NCBI RefSeq assembly: GCF_021271205.1
Contig: NZ_JAIWKS010000004.1
Location: 186,001 to 250,000 of the forward strand
Length of the DNA stretch: 64,000 bases
Reading direction: 5' to 3'
Origin: Pseudomonas uvaldensis
Lineage (GTDB): Bacteria; Pseudomonadota; Gammaproteobacteria; Pseudomonadales; Pseudomonadaceae
The notes under the pieces were generated by a model. It searched no databases and had not been told where the DNA came from. It saw nothing but the letters and a program-made list of their open reading frames with translations. This document shows, in pieces, positions 1 to 8,605 of the stretch. Position 1 is the stretch's first letter. Every line of letters begins with the position of its first letter. The translations under genes and the position numbers were made by a program.

Positions 1-11
1 TTTTTCCCCAT

Positions 12-44
12 AAAAAAACCGGCCCATCGAGGGCCGGTTTTTTT
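12..44 (-). terminator. Rho-independent terminator of the peroxiredoxin gene
   Basis: A 7-bp GC stem (CCGGCCC at 19-25, GGGCCGG at 31-37) with a 5-nt loop is flanked by A and T runs on both sides, so it can end transcription from either direction. It lies 14 nt past the stop of the minus-strand peroxiredoxin gene. Confidence 0.85.
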
Positions 45-57
45 ATGCCTGATTCGC

Positions 58-660
58 TTACAGCTTGTCGCCGTGCTGTTCCAGATAGGCAGCAACACCT
101 TCTGGGGAAGCGGTCATGCCTTTGTCGCCTTTTTTCCAGTTGGCGGGGCACACTTCGCCGTGCTCTTCGTGGAATTGCAGCGCGTCGACCAGACGGATCA
201 GCTCTTCCATATTACGGCCCAGTGGCAGGTCGTTGACGATCTGCGAACGGACCACGCCTTTGTCGTCGATCAGGAACGCGCCACGGAAAGCCACGCCGCC
301 TTCGGACTCAACGTCATAGGCCTTGGCGATTTCGTGCTTCATGTCGGCAGCCATGGTGTATTTCACCGGGCCGATGCCGCCGCCGTTGATCGGCGTGTTG
401 CGCCAGGCGTTGTGAGTGAAGTGCGAGTCGATCGAAACGGCAACCACTTCAACGTTGCGAGCCTTGAAGTCGTCCATGCGGTGATCCAGCGCGATCAGCT
501 CGGACGGGCAGACAAAGGTGAAATCCAGTGGGTAGAAGAACACCAGGCCGTATTTGCCTTTGATGGCCGAGGACAGGGTAAAGCTGTCGACGATCTCGCC
601 ATTGCCGAGAACGGCAGGAACGGTGAAGTCAGGGGCTTGCTTGCCTACGAGTACGCTCAT
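58..660 (-). CDS. Peroxiredoxin, typical 2-Cys (AhpC/Prx1 type)
   Basis: This 200-residue protein should reduce hydrogen peroxide and organic hydroperoxides in the cytoplasm with thiols. The peroxidatic cysteine is C51 in the motif DFTFVCPSE, and the resolving cysteine is C171 in HGEVCPANW, so it is a typical two-cysteine enzyme of normal family length. The start is backed by an AGGAG ribosome site just upstream. It is divergent from bfd and close to bfrB, an order I also recall for P. aeruginosa PA3529-PA3531, which suggests a link between iron storage and peroxide defence. No ahpF reductase is nearby, so its electron donor cannot be read from this window. A hairpin at 12-44 ends the gene. 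Confidence 0.93.
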   Translation of the reverse strand: MSVLVGKQAPDFTVPAVLGNGEIVDSFTLSSAIKGKYGLVFFYPLDFTFVCPSELIALDHRMDDFKARNVEVVAVSIDSHFTHNAWRNTPINGGGIGPVKYTMAADMKHEIAKAYDVESEGGVAFRGAFLIDDKGVVRSQIVNDLPLGRNMEELIRLVDALQFHEEHGEVCPANWKKGDKGMTASPEGVAAYLEQHGDKL

Positions 661-891
661 TGGATATCTCCTGGTGTAATAACGTGAAAAACTCAGGTTC
701 GCGCCAGCCTGTCACCCTCAAGCGACAGCCCTGTGACACGAACCCACTTCGCAAGGACCGACCATCATACACCGCACGTTTGGCCTGTCCTCAACGGATT
801 TTGGGCATTATTAAAAAATCGCCAGAGTGCCACTAAAAAACCGTTCGTCAGCTCGGCACCGCTCTAGCCTGAGCATCTCGGAAACCACTTT

Positions 892-910
892 GACAATCAT
901 TCTCGTTAAC
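892..910 (+). promoter_or_regulatory. Fur box overlapping the bfd promoter
   Basis: By my hand alignment this 19-nt stretch matches 13 of 19 positions of the classical Fur consensus GATAATGATAATCATTATC. A TTGACA hexamer at 890-895 could be the -35 element, so Fur would sit on the promoter. Iron-repressed bfd fits its known job of releasing iron from bacterioferritin. Confidence 0.6.
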
Positions 911-957
911 ATTAAGATCCATTGCACTTAAGCCACAACCAGCGACGGTTCTTACTT

Positions 958-1176
958 ATGTATGTTTGCCTCTGCACTGGCGTCACCGACGGACAGATCC
1001 GCGAAGCGATCTATGAAGGTTGCTGCAGCTATCGCGAAGTCCGCCAGGCCACTGGCGTAGCCAGCCAATGCGGCAAATGCGCGTGCCTGGCCAAGGAAGT
1101 GGTACGTGAAACCCTCGCCAAGGTGCAAACGGCCCAGGCTTCGATCCCCTACCCAGTAGAATTTACCGCCGCCTGA
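958..1176 (+). CDS. bfd: Bacterioferritin-associated ferredoxin
   Basis: This 72-residue [2Fe-2S] protein docks on bacterioferritin and passes electrons to its heme, reducing stored iron so that it can leave. The cluster ligands are visible as C4 and C6 near the N-terminus and C38 and C41 in SQCGKCAC, the usual Bfd spacing. The reading frame is open upstream, but homologues begin at MYVCLC, which sets the start at 958. The Fur-like box before it suggests induction in low iron. A strong terminator at 1193-1219 separates it from bfrB, so the two are transcribed separately although they act together. Confidence 0.95.
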   Translation: MYVCLCTGVTDGQIREAIYEGCCSYREVRQATGVASQCGKCACLAKEVVRETLAKVQTAQASIPYPVEFTAA

Positions 1177-1192
1177 ACACGACTTTTTAAAG

Positions 1193-1219
1193 AACCGGAC
1201 TCCATGTCCGGTTTTTTTA
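1193..1219 (+). terminator. Rho-independent terminator of bfd
   Basis: A 7-bp stem (ACCGGAC at 1194-1200, GTCCGGT at 1206-1212) with a 5-nt loop is followed by a run of seven T residues. Confidence 0.9.
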
Positions 1220-1374
1220 TGTCTGAAAATCAAAAGCTTAGCTTCCAGACGCGGAACACAAACATTCTTATTCCGATTAATTTTCATTTATTATTCAATA
1301 ACTTAGGTTTGACACTCGGAAATACGCAGCTCAAACTCTGCCTTATACACAGCTATTACAGGGCAGGCCTCATC

Positions 1375-1848
1375 ATGAAAGGCGACATTACAGTCATCCA
1401 GCATCTCAACAAGATCCTTGCCAATGAGCTGGTCGCGATCAACCAGTACTTCCTGCATGCTCGCATGTACGAAGATTGGGGCCTGAACAAGCTGGGCAAG
1501 CACGAGTACCACGAATCCATCGACGAGATGAAGCACGCGGACAAGCTGATCAAGCGCATCCTGTTCCTCGAAGGCCTGCCCAACGTCCAGGACCTTGGCA
1601 AGTTGCACATCGGCGAACATACCCGGGAAATGCTTGAGTGTGATCTGCGTATCGAACGAACCGGCCATGCCGACCTGAAAGCGGCCATCGCCCACTGCGA
1701 AAGCGTTGGCGACTTCGGTAGCCGCGAACTGCTCGAAGACATTCTCGAATCCGAGGAAGAGCATATCGACTGGCTGGAAACCCAACTGGGCCTGATCGAC
1801 AAAGTGGGTCTTGAGAATTACCTGCAGTCGCAGATGGGCGAAGAATAA
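1375..1848 (+). CDS. bfrB: Bacterioferritin (heme-containing ferritin)
   Basis: This 157-residue subunit should form the 24-mer cage that oxidises Fe(II) and stores it as mineral. The diiron ferroxidase ligands are in place: E18, E51, H54, E93, and the E126-x-x-H129 pair. M52, the axial ligand of the inter-subunit heme, follows E51 directly. The frame extends upstream, but conserved Bfr sequence starts at [12 protein letters not shown], so the start is 1375. Its neighbour bfd supplies the electron carrier. The retained heme Met and full ferroxidase centre point to the Bfd-binding BfrB type. Confidence 0.95.
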   Translation: MKGDITVIQHLNKILANELVAINQYFLHARMYEDWGLNKLGKHEYHESIDEMKHADKLIKRILFLEGLPNVQDLGKLHIGEHTREMLECDLRIERTGHADLKAAIAHCESVGDFGSRELLEDILESEEEHIDWLETQLGLIDKVGLENYLQSQMGEE

Positions 1849-1870
1849 CTTCCTCGAAAGCGAGCCACTA

Positions 1871-1907
1871 AAAAGCCCCGCCCCTCTTTCGAGAGGCGGG
1901 GCTTTTT
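1871..1907 (+). terminator. Rho-independent terminator of bfrB
   Basis: A GC-rich stem of about 13 bp with one mismatch (arms near 1874-1886 and 1890-1902) is followed by a T run. The A run before it lets it also act on the opposite strand. Confidence 0.88.
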
Positions 1908-1939
1908 ATCGCCTGGATTTCAGGAACAACTCAAATCCA

Positions 1940-2031
1940 TGGTGGGAGCAAGCCTGCTCGCGATGGCGGTGCATCAATCACAACTGCATTGACCGACACG
2001 CCCTCATCGCGAGCAGGCTCGCTCCCACATT
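1940..2031. repeat. REP doublet (inverted pair)
   Basis: Two copies of a REP unit with the core GAGCCTGCTCGCGATGG face each other about 30 nt apart between bfrB and grxD. The left arm begins GGTGGGAGCAAGCC and the right arm ends GGCTCGCTCCCACA. It belongs to the first of two REP sequence types in this window; the other pair of this type is at 58331-58424. Confidence 0.85.
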
Positions 2032-2044
2032 TGTTCGGGGTAAA

Positions 2045-2383
2045 TCAGGCTTCGGTCTTGGCCGCCGCTTTGGCCACTGCTTCCTTGATCGTGGTCTGCA
2101 GGGAACCATCGGCAGCCATTTCAACCATGATGTCACTGCCACCAACCAGCTCACCGGCAACCCACAGTTGTGGAAAGGTTGGCCAGTTGGCGTACTTGGG
2201 CAGGTTGGCACGGATTTCCGGGTTCTGCAGGATGTCCACGTAGGCGAATTTCTCGCCACATGCCATCACCGCCTGGGCAGCCTTGGCCGAAAAACCGCAC
2301 TGTGGGGCGTTCGGCGAGCCTTTCATGTAGAGCAGGACGGTGTTGTTGGCAATCTGGTCTTTGATGGTTTCGATGATATCCAT
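2045..2383 (-). CDS. grxD: Monothiol glutaredoxin Grx4 type
   Basis: This 112-residue cytoplasmic protein carries the CGFS active site (C29), the mark of monothiol glutaredoxins that bind and transfer [2Fe-2S] clusters with glutathione. The glutathione-binding region WPTFPQLWVAGELVGGSD follows at about residues 67-84. The C-terminus is an Ala/Lys-rich tail. Its place beside bfd and bfrB fits a role in iron and Fe-S handling, and I recall the same order in P. aeruginosa. The gene is probably monocistronic, because the neighbouring genes have their own signals. Confidence 0.95.
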   Translation of the reverse strand: MDIIETIKDQIANNTVLLYMKGSPNAPQCGFSAKAAQAVMACGEKFAYVDILQNPEIRANLPKYANWPTFPQLWVAGELVGGSDIMVEMAADGSLQTTIKEAVAKAAAKTEA

Positions 2384-2482
2384 GGAGCACCTCGGCTTAA
2401 ACTTCGCGACTCAAGTCGTCGACACGGTGGCGCATTGTAACGGAAAGCCGAGCAAGGTGCTCGGTCTCCTCCAGGGACAAAT

Positions 2483-4591
2483 TCACGCAGCCGCCACTGT
2501 CACCGGTACGCCATTGAGCGCCGCGTTGCCGGACAACTCATCGAGCTGACGATCATCGGTCAGGTCATTGGCGCTCGTGCCAGGCTGGGCGCTGGCAATG
2601 CTCATCTGCACCCCTGGACGGGCGTGCCCCCAACCGTGGGGCAGGCTGACCACGCCTTGCATCATGTCGGGGCAGCCTTGCACCTCGACTTCAATCATGC
2701 CCACCCGCGAGCTGACTTTTACCCGCTGTCCATCGTTCAGCCCACGACTGGCGAGATCATCCGGATGCATCAGCAGTTGATGGCGCGGCTTGCCCTTCAC
2801 CAACCGATGGAAATTGTGCATCCAGGAATTGTTGCTGCGCACATGCCGGCGACCAATCAGCAGCAGCTCATCCGCCTTGGGCGCCTCAAGCGCGGCGAAA
2901 CGTCCCAGATCGGCGAGAATCACTGCCGGAGCGGCCTGTACCCGCCGGTTGTCGGTCTTCAACCGCGACGCCAGATTAGGCTTGAGCGCACCGAGATCAA
3001 TGCCATGGGGATGGTCGAACAGGGTGGCCAGGGACAGTTTATGTGGCGAGGCATCTCCGTATGGCCCTGCCCGCAAGCCGAGATCGATCATCTGCGCCGG
3101 TGGCAGGGTGGGTTTGAGCGCCTTACCGGTCCTCGCGGCGAACGCCTCGGCCAGGCCAACGAAGATTTCCCAATCATGCAGAGCCCCTTCAGGCTTGGGC
3201 AGGATGGCCCGGTTGAAGCGGGTCACATTGCGCACCGCGAACAGATTGAACGTGGTGTCGTAGTGATCATTTTCCAATGCCGAAGTCGAAGGCAGGATGA
3301 GGTCGGCGTAGCGTGTGGTTTCGTTGATGTAGAGGTCCACGCTGACCATGAATTCCAGGCCATCCAGCGCCTGCTCCAGTTGCCGTCCGTTGGGCGTGGA
3401 CAACACCGGGTTGCCGGCCACGGTGACCAACGCACGAATCTGCCCTTCGCCGTCGGTGAGCATCTCTTCGGCCAATGTCGACACCGGTAACTCCCCGGCG
3501 TACTCGGGACGGCCGGACACGCGGCTTTGCCAGCGGTTGAAATGGCCACCCGAAGTGGTGGCGACCAGATCCACCGCCGGCTCGGTGCACAGTGCGCCAC
3601 CCACCCGGTCCAGATTGCCGGTCACCAGGTTGATCACCTGGATCAGCCAATGGCACAGCGTACCGAACGCCTGGGTCGAAACGCCCATCCGGCCATAGCA
3701 CACAGCTGAAGGGGCCGCCGCGAAATCCCGGGCCAACTGACGGATCTGCGGGGCGGGCACCGCACACAGCGGGCTCATGGCCTCGGCCGTGAAGGGGGCC
3801 ACGGCCAGGCGCACATCCTCCAGGCCATCTACCGGCAAGTGGCTCTCACGGGTCAGATCCTCACTGAACAGTGTGTTGAGCAAGCCGAACAACAGTGCAG
3901 CGTCGCCGCCAGGGCGCACAAAGAGATGCTGACTCGCCATGGCGGCCGTTTCGCTGCGACGCGGATCGACCACCACCACCTTGCCGCCACGGGCCTGGAT
4001 GGCCTTGAGGCGCTTCTCAACGTCCGGCACGGTCATGATGCTGCCATTGGATGCCAACGGATTACCGCCCAGGATCAGCATGAAATCGGTGTGGTCGATA
4101 TCCGGTATCGGCAGCAGCAGGCCGTGGCCGTACATCAGGTGGCTGGTCAGGTGATGGGGCAATTGGTCCACGGATGTGGCAGAAAAGCGGCTGCGGGTCT
4201 TTAGCAGGCCCAGGAAATAATTACTGTGGGTCATCAGCCCATAGTTATGCACGCTGGGGTTGCCCTGATAGACCGCCACCGCATTCTGACCATGACGCGC
4301 CTGGATATCCGCCAGGCGTTCGGCAACCAGCGCGAAGGCATCCTCCCAGGCGATGGGTTGCCACTCACTGCCCACCCGTTGCATGGGTTGGCGCAGCCGG
4401 TCCGGATCGTTCTGGATATCCTGCAAGGCCACCGCCTTGGGGCAGATATGCCCCCGGCTGAAGCTGTCCAGCGGATCGCCCTTGATCGAGGTGATCACCA
4501 GGCCTTGGCCGTCGGTTTCAGTGGTCTCCAGGGTCAAGCCACAAATGGCTTCACACAGATGGCATGCACGGTGATGAAGAGTCTTGGTCAT
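2483..4591 (-). CDS. Molybdopterin-dependent oxidoreductase with N-terminal 4Fe-4S site
   Basis: This 702-residue protein belongs to the DMSO reductase/formate dehydrogenase superfamily. Near the N-terminus C10, C13, C17 and C50 (CHLCEAIC, then GHICPKA) form the usual [4Fe-4S] motif, followed by the large cofactor-binding domains and a C-terminal dinucleotide-binding barrel with the sequence SLPHGWGHARPG. There is no Tat signal peptide, so it should be cytoplasmic. The frame is open for 66 more codons upstream, but homology starts at MTKTLHHRACHLC. No partner subunit, chaperone or cofactor gene lies nearby, so electron partner and substrate are unknown. It resembles assimilatory-type enzymes more than respiratory ones. 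Confidence 0.85.
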   Translation of the reverse strand: MTKTLHHRACHLCEAICGLTLETTETDGQGLVITSIKGDPLDSFSRGHICPKAVALQDIQNDPDRLRQPMQRVGSEWQPIAWEDAFALVAERLADIQARHGQNAVAVYQGNPSVHNYGLMTHSNYFLGLLKTRSRFSATSVDQLPHHLTSHLMYGHGLLLPIPDIDHTDFMLILGGNPLASNGSIMTVPDVEKRLKAIQARGGKVVVVDPRRSETAAMASQHLFVRPGGDAALLFGLLNTLFSEDLTRESHLPVDGLEDVRLAVAPFTAEAMSPLCAVPAPQIRQLARDFAAAPSAVCYGRMGVSTQAFGTLCHWLIQVINLVTGNLDRVGGALCTEPAVDLVATTSGGHFNRWQSRVSGRPEYAGELPVSTLAEEMLTDGEGQIRALVTVAGNPVLSTPNGRQLEQALDGLEFMVSVDLYINETTRYADLILPSTSALENDHYDTTFNLFAVRNVTRFNRAILPKPEGALHDWEIFVGLAEAFAARTGKALKPTLPPAQMIDLGLRAGPYGDASPHKLSLATLFDHPHGIDLGALKPNLASRLKTDNRRVQAAPAVILADLGRFAALEAPKADELLLIGRRHVRSNNSWMHNFHRLVKGKPRHQLLMHPDDLASRGLNDGQRVKVSSRVGMIEVEVQGCPDMMQGVVSLPHGWGHARPGVQMSIASAQPGTSANDLTDDRQLDELSGNAALNGVPVTVAAA

Positions 4592-4721
4592 GGCCAGCCT
4601 CTGTTTTATTCGTGGCGGGCACTTTGGCCGCGGGAACAAAACTATGGCCCTTGTACCTCCACCGCGCCAGCGACGTTCGTCCCGTGAATTGCCGGGCATC
4701 AGGCTTGCCGATGAAGTGGCC

Positions 4722-5009
4722 TCAGGGCTGCTCGACGGGAGCTTCCAGCAGTTGGATTTCCTCGATGGTTTCCACCTGTTCCTGGGCAATGGGTACGCCG
4801 GTCAACTCGCCGATCAAACGCCAATGCTCGTCGAGCCCACCGCTGATGGTCGCCATGCGATCGATCATGCGACGTCCGGTGGCCTTGATGACCTCATCAT
4901 CGCTACGCAACAACTCGAACGACATGGAGGTTATCGCAGCGGTGAGGTGTGTCAGGGAGCGTGCTGTCAGCCCCAGCAATTCCATCAATTGTTGCTCTTT
5001 CGAATCCAT
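4722..5009 (-). CDS. Conserved hypothetical protein (95 aa)
   Basis: This small acidic protein has no signal peptide or membrane segment and appears mainly alpha-helical: residues 5-60 alternate hydrophobic and polar positions, and the tail is rich in Glu. I do not recognise a named domain. It lies between the molybdopterin oxidoreductase and argF, in the position I recall for PA3536 next to argF in P. aeruginosa. A 130-bp gap separates it from the oxidoreductase start. Third-position GC and a plausible AGGCAGGAGCG ribosome site support it as a real gene. Confidence 0.65.
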   Translation of the reverse strand: MDSKEQQLMELLGLTARSLTHLTAAITSMSFELLRSDDEVIKATGRRMIDRMATISGGLDEHWRLIGELTGVPIAQEQVETIEEIQLLEAPVEQP

Positions 5010-5404
5010 TTCGACGCTCCTGCCTCTAGGTAGTCTTTTATAACCCAGCCCCTTGCGTTAGGAAATGCTACACGTCCGACAACTTGCTGCCCCCAGCCGA
5101 TCGGCCCAAAACCAACCGGCGCCGACGTCATGCCCGTCCCGCTTGATTGCCAAGCCGTACAACGCCAGTGTACAAAGAGGTGGCTACTGCCAGTAAACCG
5201 GCTTCAAAATGCCCTCGTAAGGAAACACCGGCTCCGCTGAACGCCTCTTAAGCATGGCACTATTGGTAATACGCGACATTTAATGTCAATATCGCGCCTT
5301 CCCCTATTTTCGTCGCCCCGTGCGGCTTTTGCCGCAGGTCTCGCCCGTTTTCTTGTCGAACAAGGCTTTGAGTATCTGCGGTCAGTTACAAAAGGTAGTC
5401 AATA
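5010..5404. other. 395-bp leader and control region of argF
   Basis: No gene is visible here. The stretch holds the ArgR-like half-site at 5263-5278, a short hairpin TGCGGC-TTTT-GCCGCA at 5321-5336, and an AGGTAG ribosome site before argF. The promoter hexamers are not clear enough to call. Confidence 0.5.
5263..5278 (-). promoter_or_regulatory. Candidate ArgR half-site upstream of argF
   Basis: On the minus strand this reads TGTCGC-N8-AA, which is the half-site pattern I recall for P. aeruginosa ArgR. A second convincing half-site next to it was not found. Arginine repression of argF through ArgR is known in that species. Confidence 0.45.
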
Positions 5405-6325
5405 ATGAGCGCAAGGCACTTTCTCTCCCTGATGGATTTCACGCCCGATGAGTTGCTTGGCGTGATCCGTCGAGGCGTGGAGCTCAAGGACCTGCGTAAC
5501 CGCGGTGTACTGTTCGAGCCCTTGAAAAACCGTGTACTGGGGATGATTTTCGAAAAATCGTCGACCCGCACCCGTATTTCGTTCGAAGCCGGCATGATCC
5601 AGCTCGGCGGCCAGGCGATTTTCCTGTCCCCCCGCGACACCCAGCTGGGCCGCGGCGAACCCATCAGCGATTGCGCCATCGTCATGTCGGGCATGCTCGA
5701 TGCCGTGATGATCCGTACGTTCGCCCACAGCACCCTGACCGAGTTTGCTGCCCACTCCCGCGTGCCGGTGATCAACGGCCTGTCCGATGATCTTCACCCC
5801 TGCCAGTTGCTGGCTGACATGCAAACTTTTCTCGAACATCGCGGCTCGATTCAGGGCAAGACCGTTGCCTGGGTCGGCGATGGCAACAACATGTGCAACA
5901 GCTATATAGAAGCGGCGATCCAGTTCGATTTCCAACTGCGCATCGCCTGCCCCGAAGGCTACGATCCCAACGCCGGGCTCCTCGCCCAGGCCGGGGATCG
6001 GGTAACCATCGTCCGCGACCCGAAACTGGCCGTGGCCGGTGCGCACCTGGTGAGCACCGACGTCTGGACCTCCATGGGCCAGGAGGAGGAAACCGCCAAA
6101 CGCCTCAAGCTGTTCGCACCGCTGCAGGTCAACCGGGCCCTGCTCGACCTGGCGGACCCTGAAGTCCTATTCATGCACTGCCTGCCGGCTCACCGCGGCG
6201 AAGAGATCAGCTTCGATATCCTGGAAGATCCGCGCGCAGTCGCCTGGGATCAGGCTGAGAACCGTCTTCACGCGCAGAAGGCGCTGCTTGAGTTCCTCGT
6301 CGAGCCAGCGTACCGCCACGCATGA
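5405..6325 (+). CDS. argF: Ornithine carbamoyltransferase (anabolic)
   Basis: This 306-residue enzyme joins carbamoyl phosphate to ornithine to make citrulline in arginine synthesis. The carbamoyl-phosphate motif SSTRTR is at residues 52-57, HPCQ at 131-134, and the ornithine-side loop [10 protein letters not shown] near residue 258. Its length matches anabolic ArgF rather than the longer catabolic ArcB. The stop codon overlaps the start of the following ABC ATPase gene by 4 bp (ATGA), so the two are translationally coupled. An ArgR-like half-site lies about 130 bp upstream. Confidence 0.96.
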   Translation: MSARHFLSLMDFTPDELLGVIRRGVELKDLRNRGVLFEPLKNRVLGMIFEKSSTRTRISFEAGMIQLGGQAIFLSPRDTQLGRGEPISDCAIVMSGMLDAVMIRTFAHSTLTEFAAHSRVPVINGLSDDLHPCQLLADMQTFLEHRGSIQGKTVAWVGDGNNMCNSYIEAAIQFDFQLRIACPEGYDPNAGLLAQAGDRVTIVRDPKLAVAGAHLVSTDVWTSMGQEEETAKRLKLFAPLQVNRALLDLADPEVLFMHCLPAHRGEEISFDILEDPRAVAWDQAENRLHAQKALLEFLVEPAYRHA

Positions 6326-7431
6326 GCCATTCCTTGCTGCTGAACCTGCACAACCTGGCTTGCGGCTATCAGGACCAACGGGTCGTTCAGAACCTCAACC
6401 TGCACCTCAACGCTGGTGATATCGGTTGCCTGCTCGGCTCGTCCGGGTGTGGCAAGACCACGACATTGCGCGCGATTGCCGGCTTCGAGCCGGTACACGA
6501 AGGGGAAATCCAGCTGGCCGGGGAAACCATTTCCCGCCCCGGCTTCACCCTCGCCCCGGAAAAACGCCGCATTGGCATGGTGTTTCAGGACTACGCCTTG
6601 TTTCCCCACCTGAGCGTGGCCGAGAACATTGCCTTCGGCATTCGCAAGCATCCGGACAAGGACCGCGTGGTCGGGGAGTTGCTGGAGCTGGTCAACCTGA
6701 AGAACCTGGGCAAGCGCTTCCCCCATGAATTGTCCGGTGGCCAGCAACAGCGTGTAGCGCTGGCCCGGGCACTGGCACCGGAGCCGCAACTGCTGCTGCT
6801 TGACGAGCCCTTCTCCAACCTCGACGGCGAGCTGCGACGCAAGCTCAGCCATGAAGTGCGGGACATTCTCAAGGGCCGAGGCACCAGCGCGATCCTGGTG
6901 ACCCACGACCAGGAAGAAGCCTTCGCCGTGAGCGACCATGTCGGCGTATTCAAGGAGGGCCGGCTGGAACAGTGGGATACGCCCTACAATCTGTACCACG
7001 AACCGCTGACCCCCTTCGTCGCCAGCTTTATCGGCCAGGGTTATTTCATTCGCGGCCAGCTCGAGAGTCCGGAGTCGGTCAAGACCGAGCTGGGCGTGCT
7101 GCGTGGCAATCGGGCGTATACCTGGCCCATCGGTGGCGCAGTGGACGTACTGCTACGGCCGGACGATATCGTCTATGCGCCAGACAGCCCGCTTATCGCC
7201 AGGATAGTTGGCAAGACCTTCCTGGGTGCGTCGACCCTGTATCGTCTGCAACTGCCAACGGGCGCGCAACTGGAGTCGATCTTCCCGAGCCACGCCGATC
7301 ATCAGGTCGGGGCCGATGTCGGCATCCGCGTGGCGGCTGAGCACTTGGTGCTGTTCCAGGCCTCGGGCAGCATAGCGGCGCATCTACCACCGGTGGAAAG
7401 CGGTGTGCGGCGGTACAGCACGGCCAGCTGA
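6322..7431 (+). CDS. ABC transporter ATP-binding protein (PotA/FbpC type)
   Basis: This 369-residue ATPase has Walker [10 protein letters not shown] at 39-47, a Q-loop at [11 protein letters not shown], the signature LSGGQQQR at 137-144, Walker B LLLLDEP at 157-163 and the switch histidine in [10 protein letters not shown]-terminal TOBE-like beta domain fills residues 240-369, as in iron(III), spermidine/putrescine and sulfate importers. The start overlaps the argF stop by 4 bp. No permease or binding protein gene is nearby, so this is an orphan ATPase in this window and its substrate cannot be assigned. P. aeruginosa has an ABC ATPase gene at the same site (PA3538, from memory). Confidence 0.88.
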   Translation: MSHSLLLNLHNLACGYQDQRVVQNLNLHLNAGDIGCLLGSSGCGKTTTLRAIAGFEPVHEGEIQLAGETISRPGFTLAPEKRRIGMVFQDYALFPHLSVAENIAFGIRKHPDKDRVVGELLELVNLKNLGKRFPHELSGGQQQRVALARALAPEPQLLLLDEPFSNLDGELRRKLSHEVRDILKGRGTSAILVTHDQEEAFAVSDHVGVFKEGRLEQWDTPYNLYHEPLTPFVASFIGQGYFIRGQLESPESVKTELGVLRGNRAYTWPIGGAVDVLLRPDDIVYAPDSPLIARIVGKTFLGASTLYRLQLPTGAQLESIFPSHADHQVGADVGIRVAAEHLVLFQASGSIAAHLPPVESGVRRYSTAS

Positions 7432-7451
7432 AACCGGAGAATGCGAAGCCA

Positions 7452-7480
7452 TTTGTGGGAGTGAGCCTGCTCGCTGCCAC
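7452..7480. repeat. Single degenerate REP unit
   Basis: TTTGTGGGAGTGAGCCTGCTCGC matches the first REP type of this window. No inverted partner is present, so this is a singlet. It follows the ABC ATPase stop. Confidence 0.7.
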
Positions 7481-7508
7481 AATGGCCTCATTGATTTGAT
7501 CAGTCACC

Positions 7509-7684
7509 CTAGGCTCTGTCTGAAAAGCCTTGATACTCGTTCATGCTGCGTTGAAAACCGGCTCGTGCGCGAGTCCGATCGGAATGCTCATTTACTCCAG
7601 TAAAGTCGAACGCGACCCCGGCCGTTCCTCGCCGTTTTTCGCCTTGCCTGACCTTCGTCTCAAGACTTTTCAAACAGAGCCTAG
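7509..7684. mobile_element. MITE-like element with 25-bp terminal inverted repeats
   Basis: The ends 7509-7533 and 7660-7684 are inverted copies with two mismatches, starting CTAGGCTCTGT and ending ACAGAGCCTAG. The 176-bp element is too short for a transposase and shows no credible frame, so it is a non-autonomous element or remnant. Whether the outer CTAG is part of the repeat or a target duplication cannot be told from one copy. The right end overlaps the end of the PhzF-like gene and supplies its stop codon. Confidence 0.6.
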
Positions 7685-8458
7685 CGACAAGGTCCCACTG
7701 GCCACCAGCGTCGCATTCCCACCGATCTTCACCCGCTCCCCTTCCAACCGGCAGAACAAAGTCCCACCCCGGGCCGAACATTGATAAGCCGTCAGCCCCA
7801 GCTTGCCCAGGCGCTTGGACCAGTAAGGAATCAGGCTGCAATGGGTCGACCCGGTCACCGGGTCTTCGTTGATGCCGATCGCCGGGGCGAAGTAACGCGA
7901 GACAAAATCATGCCGGCTGCCTGGCGCGGTGACGATGGCGCCGGGCCACGGCAATTTTGCAAGTGCCGCCATATCCGGCTTGCAATCGAGCACCGCCTGT
8001 TCAGATTCAAGCACCACGAACAGCTCGTTGAAACCCAACACATCCACCGCTTCGACGCCCAGGGCACTCTGGACCGCCAGGGAAGCCCCTACTTCGCCGG
8101 GCATCCTGGCAGGAAAATCCAGCCACAATCGATCACCCTCGCGGGTAACGCTCAACTGCCCGGATTTGCAGATAAAATCCAGCCGCTCGACGGGTTCGTG
8201 ATAGATCTCAAACAGTACATAGGCACTGGCCAACGTGGCGTGCCCGCATAACGGGACCTCAGTGGTCGGCGTAAACCAACGGATATGCCATTGCAGGCCC
8301 TCGCGCACCAGAAAGGCGGTTTCGGCCAGGTTATGTTCCGCAGCGATGTTCTGCATCAAGTCATCGGCCAGCCAGGCGTCGAGCCTGTAGACCATCGCCG
8401 GGTTGCCGCCGAAGGGACGGTCACTGAACGCATCGACCTGATGAAACGCTAGCTGCAT
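7670..8458 (-). CDS. PhzF family isomerase-like protein
   Basis: This 262-residue protein has the two-lobed PhzF/diaminopimelate-epimerase fold. Visible motifs are FGGNPAMV at about residues 16-23, NLAETAFL with the likely catalytic E47, the phosphate-loop-like CGHATLAS, and the second-half motif INEDPVTGSTHCSL. The start at MQLAFHQVDAF fits family alignments; the frame is open 37 codons further upstream. No phenazine genes are nearby, so this is one of the many stand-alone PhzF paralogues of unknown substrate. The last residues GSV and the stop codon lie in the terminal repeat of the adjoining MITE-like element, so the original C-terminus may have been changed. Confidence 0.88.
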   Translation of the reverse strand: MQLAFHQVDAFSDRPFGGNPAMVYRLDAWLADDLMQNIAAEHNLAETAFLVREGLQWHIRWFTPTTEVPLCGHATLASAYVLFEIYHEPVERLDFICKSGQLSVTREGDRLWLDFPARMPGEVGASLAVQSALGVEAVDVLGFNELFVVLESEQAVLDCKPDMAALAKLPWPGAIVTAPGSRHDFVSRYFAPAIGINEDPVTGSTHCSLIPYWSKRLGKLGLTAYQCSARGGTLFCRLEGERVKIGGNATLVASGTLSLGSV

Positions 8459-8605
8459 GGCACTGCTCCTTCTTATAGAGGTATCAGCATGAAGGGGAAG
8501 GACGCCGGTTATCCAGTGACAGATCGACGAATATTTCACCCTACAGCGGATGAAATATCTGACAGCCACTCCTGCTTATTCGTGCCGAAGAGCTTTCCGG
8601 CCACT

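Noticed and set aside
7509..7684. Reading the MITE-like element as a REP doublet
   Set aside because: Its ends (CTAGGCTCTGT) and length differ from both REP types in the window, and its inverted repeats lie at the outer ends only.
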